64,000 nt of DNA, taken from Amyloporia xantha (taxonomy: Eukaryota; Basidiomycota; Agaricomycetes; Polyporales; Adustoporiaceae). A program made the translations under genes and the position numbers. Positions 57,818 to 64,000 of the stretch are shown here, piece by piece. The notes under the pieces are model-generated. The model saw nothing but the letters and a program-made list of their open reading frames with translations. It searched no databases and was not told the origin of the DNA. The stretch lies in the NCBI GenBank assembly GCA_036971615.1, contig JAYKKR010000029.1, positions 372,001 through 436,000 on the forward strand, given 5' to 3'. The stretch's first letter is position 1. Each line of letters begins with the position of its first letter.

Positions 57818-58620
57818 TACTGTGATTTGAAATATTTTAGGATCTATTATAATCTGCAGAGGGCAAGTACATAATTAGATATGCCTGTTAATCCAGCCTA
57901 GCCTCCACTCTATCAAATCTTGTAGCCTTAATGAATTCACTTATGTTATGGACAGATTCAAGTGTCAGAGCGCCTCGTCGCCCCCCGTGCTGAGGGTGCA
58001 TCTCTACTGTGGGAGTGCTGTAAGGGGACAAAGACACACATTCTAGACTTATTATAGTGCCCTATTTCTGTCGGTCGTGTTGTCCTAATTTAATTGTTTG
58101 CTTTGAAGTTCACGATCGCATCTCAGTCAGCTCGACACTTCTTCTCTACTAGACAACTCAAAGTATCTATTACTGTAGTCGCTTCGTCAATTTAGGAGAT
58201 AGTATCGGGGACGAAGGTGATCCACGATATATTGCCCAATTCATAGCCTGCTGATTGGTCGTATTTCAAGAGTTCTTATAACTCTCATTTGTGCCTTTGT
58301 TCTGCTGCCTCGGTGACACAAACTTGTCGTGATGTCTGACATCTGTGGTCAACTTGTTCAATTCTTACTGCGTTGATGAATAATTGACCGGATTCCTCAC
58401 TGGCATTTCCCCCACGTCAGTAAATGGAACTTGAGACCAAACTCAACGACCTCCATGAATATTATTGCGACATCTACCATAATCTGTCACAGACCAAGAC
58501 GGATGTAAATGTTCTAAGCGATCGCTAGTCTAAACCCTACTTTATCTTGTAGCCTCGAGTTCATGTGCAATAAACATATAACGAAAACAAAACCTAGTCG
58601 GAAATGATCTCGGAGTCTGA
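57818..58620. other. Convergent intergenic region
   Basis: Between Hsp78 and the ankyrin/RCC1/BTB gene. No supported gene; AT-rich 3' flanks. Confidence 0.5.
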
Positions 58621-61600
58621 TTACGACTGTCCTGACTGAAGTACGGCAGTGTCTTTCGAGGAGCGATTCTTGCGGGTCTTCTTCCCTTCGGGTATCTGAT
58701 CCTTAGCCGAGGCAGACGGAGGTGGGGGTGGCGCTGAGGATTTGTTCTTGGAATACCTAGGCTTCCTCGCCTTCTGAGGGCGACCGACAGGCTGAGGCGG
58801 ACCTTGTTCCTCAGCTTTCAGCCTTGCCTCCTCTGCGGCCCACCATTTCAGAAAGTCTTCTTCGGCTTGTTGGGCCCTCTCCTCCTCTTGAATCTGCAGC
58901 AAAGATCGCTTGTCCTTGACGGGAAGAGTGTCCTGCTCCAATTGTAGCTGCTGTATGGCAGCAAAAGACATGGAAGAGCTGGATGACGATGATTGCACTA
59001 CGGGTTGAACTGGTGGCAGAGTCCACGCAGTGCCGCTACTACAAGATCCATGAGAATATGAGAAGTAAGAGTGAATCATTTACTTACGATACACGGCGAA
59101 TAGAGGAAGGTGGCTTCTTGGATGGTGCTTGTTGTTTCGTAGGAGTGATGACTGGTCCCATACCTGGTCCCCCCGCTGTTTTCTTCGGGGTCGTCTGCGA
59201 TTGCTTTCGGAGAGTAGTGGGAGCAGAACCTAGGGCAGGATTTGGTGTCGCTTCCAGCCGACTGCTGACACCAGCTGTCTTGGTATTAGGCAGGCCTGCA
59301 GCCGCTTGCATCGGGTTAGGCCTCGTTGGCGTAGTTCCCGTCTGAGGTACCCTCCACGGCGAGTCCGATGGAGCTCTCGGTAGCCCTGACAGCGACAGAG
59401 TTTCCTTGCTCGATTCCTTCGGCGGGGTGCCCCACTGGGAAGCGCTGCCACCGCTGGGAACACGTTTTACAGGAATCGAAACTGCTCTTCGCGGCTTGGT
59501 GCTCGTTTCGGCTTCAGCCATGATTGCTCTCATGTCAACCCTTCAAATCAATGGAGATATTCAGTACGCTTTGCATTTGCACAGCGTGAGATACATACTT
59601 GGGAGAAGAAGTTACAGCCCGCCAGCCTCCTGGAAGTTTAGTCGAAACAGTAGCAGCCTGCAGACTCGGGTGGCTGGGGACAGGTGTAAGAGGTGTATCA
59701 GGATCATCCATCACAAAGACCTCATCATCGGCAGGAAGATTGTGGAAAGATCGTGTCGACGCCGCAGGACGAATGATGGGGCTGCTCGGTGGACTTGCCA
59801 GCTGCGAATGCCGGCGGTTCCTTGCATTCGGCCCCGGGGGTGACATCTTCGGCGAATCTCTGAATACACCTAGGCGATTGGTTGGGACCACAGGCTGTGG
59901 TATATCCTGCATGGCGAGCCACTCGCGATGAGTCTCCATCGCCTTATCGATCAAATGGCTCGAGCGAGACACTGGGTACTTCTCCTGCTGTCGTTGCCTC
60001 ACGAATATAGACAGTTCCTTGATGAGAGTGAAGGCATAATCATCCAACATCCGGCTTTCGAGTAGTGTTTCCATACTGGCGGCCATATAGTCATGGGCTG
60101 CCCGGACAAGAGGCATGACGTGGAAATGCGAAGCGTCAGACAGCACTGAGCACACATTATTGACCGAAATTCTCTTCAGAATGATTGTCGAACAGAGAAG
60201 TATGAGGCGGTCGACGAGCAGTTCGTTCTGTAGCGGAGGATGTCAACTACAGGACAGACAGAGTGACTATGTAGACGTACGGCAGCAGATATGACGTCAA
60301 ACATAAAGTCCAACAGCTCATCGATTGAACGAACATCGTCTGCAATCATGTACAAGTAAGTTCTATGCTGCTCGTTAAGTAGTGTCTATCTACTCACCGA
60401 GCACGTCGAACATCTCGATATCCTCCCCGCAGCATAAGAAACGCAATACAAATTTCATTTCGCGCCACTTGAGGTGCTTGAAATCGACGATGATGGTACC
60501 ATCTGCGGTCCATCGCTTTGCCGTCCAATCCTCATCATCAAAGAAAGCGGCGAAGAACGGTGACCGCGCTCGCAGGATAGCAGAGTGACTGTACACATCC
60601 TTATCGTCCAATCGTAAGACAACGTCAGGCGCCAACGGATCGTTCAACGTCGACTTTGCCTGAGTTACTGTGGAAGTCAAATTCCTTGTCTGACTAGTGT
60701 CAAATAAGCGACGCATATCGTCCACCATGGAGGCTGCAGGCATTCGCTTCACTGGAGCTTCCAAAGCGCGAGCGAGCAAGGGCAGATCCAGTACGTGCGC
60801 CAGAGTCAGTAACTCCGTCTTGACTTGCACCGTCTTCACATTCAAATGCGCGAGACGATGGTCGACTGCAAGGCCCACTCGGCGATCCCACAGTGCAGGC
60901 ACGTCATCCGAGTACAAGTAGGAGAGAAGAAGCAAGACAGACAGCGGCTGGCATCCGGTCACCATGAGTCTGTGGCACTTCGAGTTGGCATCAACTGATA
61001 GCATCCTTATGTTCAAGGTGGAAGTACGATCTTTGACAGGTGGACCTGCTGAGAGCACCTGCTTCAGGACAGCAGACCGAGCTGCAAGCACAACACGGTG
61101 AGCAGGGAAGGCGCTTGTCGACTGGACTTGGACGATGAGATCTGACCCATACGCCATGGGAATTGGTTCGAAGGGAGCATTCGCATCCCCTGTCTTGCGA
61201 GACTGCTTGATGCGCTCTAGAAGACCACACAGCAGCCCGAGCTGTTGGATATCCTTCTGAATAGCCGTATCCTCACTCTCGTCGTCCGAATCATCACCCA
61301 TAGCACCAGATTCCTCTGCTCGGCCTACATCCTTCGGCGACGCGACGTCGGCATGGCCAGAAACCTCAGGAGTAACGCATCGCAGATAAGGCTGAATCTC
61401 TGCCATGTCTTGCGCAATCAAATGTCCAACCACTCTGATCGGCTCTGGCCGATAGTCAACACGAAGTGCACCATACGCGCCCGTAACGTTGGCAGAAACC
61501 CGCACAGCGCGCTGGATGTATGGTACCTGCTGGAACTTGAACGTCTTCGTGCTGGCGCCTTGGCCAGCCTTGGCGTTCCGCGCACGTACGAAGACATGTC

Positions 61601-63471
61601 CAGACTCCGTACAGATGATGAGCGACCCATCGGCACCGAGAGCAACATCCTATAAGATGGACCAGAATTAGTTTCATGATATATTTGAATCTTGATGTGT
61701 AGCAGGAAGAGCACGTACACGGACGGCAGAGAACTTCTTGCGGAGCGCCCAGACTCGCTGTGGTACAATCGCTGTCTTGGACTTGCCCGAATTTGCGGCT
61801 GCACTTCCTTCGGATAATGTAGGAACGTCGAATAGGAATACTTCACCGTTTGTGGAGAGCGCCGCGAATGTGTTGTCACAGCTCGTGATCTTCTCTATGC
61901 TAGCGTTATTCGTCGCCTGTGGTGGGCGGTATACCGTGATTTCCGATGGGAAGGCACGTGCTGGGAAGCTGAGACGTGAGATGGAAAGTCAGTGCATGAA
62001 AGTGCGCGGAGAAGGGAGAATGATGACGTACTTGACTTTAAAGTGCCCACCATTCCAAAGACATATGACGTCCTTCGTTGCAAGCAAGCAAGCGAGGGCG
62101 TAATCCTACTACACGTGAGAAAGGCTCATACAAGCGAGAGAAAGAATAATGTACTGTGATCGTGACCGAGATGACAGGCTCAGAAATCCTAGTCACCACA
62201 CGAGGCAAAACCTGCATGGGATGCGCAGACTTGTCATAGCCTACAAACAATTTCAGAAACACAAGACATCGATACTGGGCGTACCAACTGACCTAGCTGT
62301 CCGTTATTCGTGCCCCAGGTAAAGACCTCATCTTCCGTCCAGCACGCAGACGCCATCTTACACGCCGAAACACCCTTCACGAACTTGTTCTTCAGCGGCC
62401 CGGCCACCTTCCGCGCCGTTGCCTGTATTGGCTCCTCCGAGCGCCCAAGGCCGCTCAAGTTCGTTGGCGGCTCAACGACATACCCGAGCTGCGAAAACCT
62501 ATTCAATCCCCAACTGAGCACCTCGCCGGACGTCGTCAGTGCCAGCGTATGGTCCTGCCCAAGAGCGACAGAAGCAATCTTCTGTGTCAACTGAGGCAGC
62601 GGGACTAGGTTATAACGCGTGTGCTGTCCAGGACCCAGTCTACAAGGTAGACATGAAATGAGATGTAAGAGAGATACCTTTAGCGTGACGTACCGTCCAC
62701 CACTACCGAACCCACACATTCTCAGGTTACCCTGGCTCTCGGAGGTCACGACGGCTGGCAGTATGTCAGATTGGAGACGGACAGAGGGTAAACGCGCGCA
62801 CCTGTGTGCAGTTTTGACATCGCTACTTGTTCGACAGCGATTGGCGAGAACCTCGCATCTACCGTCTCGGTCTCTGGGACGGTTGACCCGTCCGCGGGCC
62901 GAATTACCACCTGCTCCGGGTGCACTCTGTCGTCTCCATGGCCCAGTCCGAGAGCAGCATTCCGGTTTGCACCCCACGTCAGCAGCTCAGCGACTGTTGC
63001 TTTGTCGGTGTCGGGCTTCGTCCCCTCGAGCGTCGAGTTGTATAGATCAAAGGCGGTGTAGCCCTCGTAGTCCCGCAGAGAAGTATCAATATCCGCACGT
63101 TGGAGAAGTAACACGGCCGAGGCAATGTTCCCGTGGTACAGCGCACGGTGCAGCGCCGTCCAGTGGTTCTCCTTGTCGGGCAGATTTACATTGATGTCTG
63201 GGTGCGCAAGGAGGAGCCGTACATACTCCGTCGCGGATGTCTCCTGCGACGAAGCTGCCTGATGAAGAACCGTCCTGCCCATCAAATCACGGTCGTTCAC
63301 GTCTACAAATACCCTCGCATTTGCAGTTAGTGGACTTCGTCTGTTCCACGACTTTCCACCACTGCTGCTAAGGTCCGAGGATTGCTTCCGGGCATTGCTG
63401 CCTGCACTGTCGAGCAGACGTTTGAACGCCTGCTGATTTTGTAGGAGAAAGTAGACATGAAGCTGGCTCAT
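58621..63471 (-). CDS. Ankyrin-RCC1-BTB-BTB protein, IBtk-like
   Basis: One gene with about 13 exons from ATG 63471. Ankyrin repeats lie at residues ~65-135 (D-L-M-G-R-T-V-L-H-Q-A-A, W-T-A-L-H-R-A-L-Y-H-G-N). RCC1 blades follow (A-E-L-L-T-W-G-A-N-R-N-A-A-L-G-L-G, E-V-L-S-W-G-L-N-R-F-S-Q-L-G, V-F-T-W-G-T-N-N-G-Q-L-G, and E-V-F-L-F-D-V further on). BTB 1 is at about 61165-60850 (Y-G-S-D-L-I-V-Q-V, F-P-A-H-R-V-V-L-A-A-R-S). BTB 2 is at about 60635-60400 (P-D-V-V-L-R-L, Y-S-H-S-A-I-L-R-A-R-S-P-F-F). A disordered basic tail follows, with an E-E-E-R-A-Q-Q-A-E-E-D-F-L-K-W-W helix. This order is that of inhibitor-of-Bruton-kinase-like proteins, Cul3 adaptors in animals. The fungal role is inferred only. 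Confidence 0.85.
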
Positions 63472-64000
63472 ACAATGCTGGGGGAAGCGAGACGAGACGA
63501 CCCAGTAGGAGTCCTGGTGACTCCTAGGCTAGATCGTAGGGTCCCGTAAAAGCTGCACTCGTAGCGAGAGCGCAAATGAGAACACGAGAGAGTAGTACGG
63601 AGTGAAGTAGAAGAGCGTAGAAGCTAAGTTATACCGATAAGTTATATGAGAGCGAAGAGAGTAGATAGAGATACAGGTGCATGGACAAGGAGAGGAATAC
63701 GAGAGCAAAGCGGACTGAGCTTGTCCCCCTCCACGCACGTGCTCACGGACCGGGATCGTCAGGTCACGAGGTGAAGAATGTGCTCATCTCGTCATGGAGA
63801 AGATGGCTGTAGCTCAATCTCACACAGATTTAGAGGAAAGGAGATTTGGTATTTTGTCCGTAGATCAGATACAGGAGAATATATGACTTCACGCAAAAGA
63901 GATCCCGAAGGACGCAGCCCGTGCGCTCCCTTCTCATGCACGTTCGACCTTTCTTTGACGCAACTGGGCATTTTGAGCCGCGCGCAAACACCTAGCCATC
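63472..64000. other. 5' flank of the IBtk-like gene
   Basis: Purine-rich GAGAG stretches near 63550-63700; no supported ORF. Confidence 0.4.

Overview
The window comes from a basidiomycete fungus, most likely an Agaricomycete and probably of polypore type. Genes are cut by many 45-90 bp GT..AG introns. There are three FunK1-type fungal kinases, F-box and BTB expansions, a Plavaka-type DNA transposon, fungal Copia and LTR elements, a CAP59-like glycosyltransferase and a mitochondrial Hsp78. All calls come from reading the sequence by eye; intron borders are inferred from reading frame and GT..AG, and no database search was run.

Layout. Bases 1-23,500 are a nest of mobile DNA. The outermost host is a Plavaka (CMC/EnSpm superfamily) transposase gene on the + strand. 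Its 5' part (9835-11091) and 3' part (19649-21462) join at consecutive residues across one 8.5 kb 'intron'. That intron holds broken, intron-containing copies of host genes in the same orientation: a KRE2/MNT1-like mannosyltransferase, an ITC1-like chromatin-remodelling subunit and a Ser-rich protein. Two of these copies carry their own insertions: a 744-bp inverted-repeat element with tRNA-like arms, and a 1.6-kb gag-only Copia element. On the left the Plavaka gene is cut by a roughly 9.8 kb LTR element on the - strand. This element has no recognisable pol, but it has a very long ORF built from Ser-Ser-Thr-x-Val-Leu-Glu repeats. Each motif is encoded by a DNA palindrome (CTCGAGTAC-N4-GTACTCGAG), giving at least 20 potential hairpins. 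The repeat ORF is itself split by a 3.26-kb fold-back element with an 8-bp target duplication.

Bases 23,500-52,000 hold ordinary and accessory genes: a decayed CAP59/CMT1-like glycosyltransferase (-), a secreted type-B carboxylesterase (+), FunK1 kinase 1 (-), an F-box fragment (+), FunK1 kinase 2 (+), a tRNA-Ile(AAU) (+), a BTB protein (+), a secreted class-3 lipase (-), an F-box/LRR-type protein (-), an MDR zinc-type dehydrogenase (+), FunK1 kinase 3 (+) and a second MDR copy in inverted orientation (-). Two more MITE or fold-back elements lie at 52,014-53,655.

Bases 53,900-64,000 are core genome: Hsp78/ClpB (+), and a large gene (-) with ankyrin, RCC1 and two BTB domains, the architecture of IBtk-like proteins. 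The lipase and esterase are probably secreted hydrolases. The three kinases, the F-box and BTB proteins and the MDR pair look like lineage-expanded families. Nothing in the sequence shows that they form one pathway.
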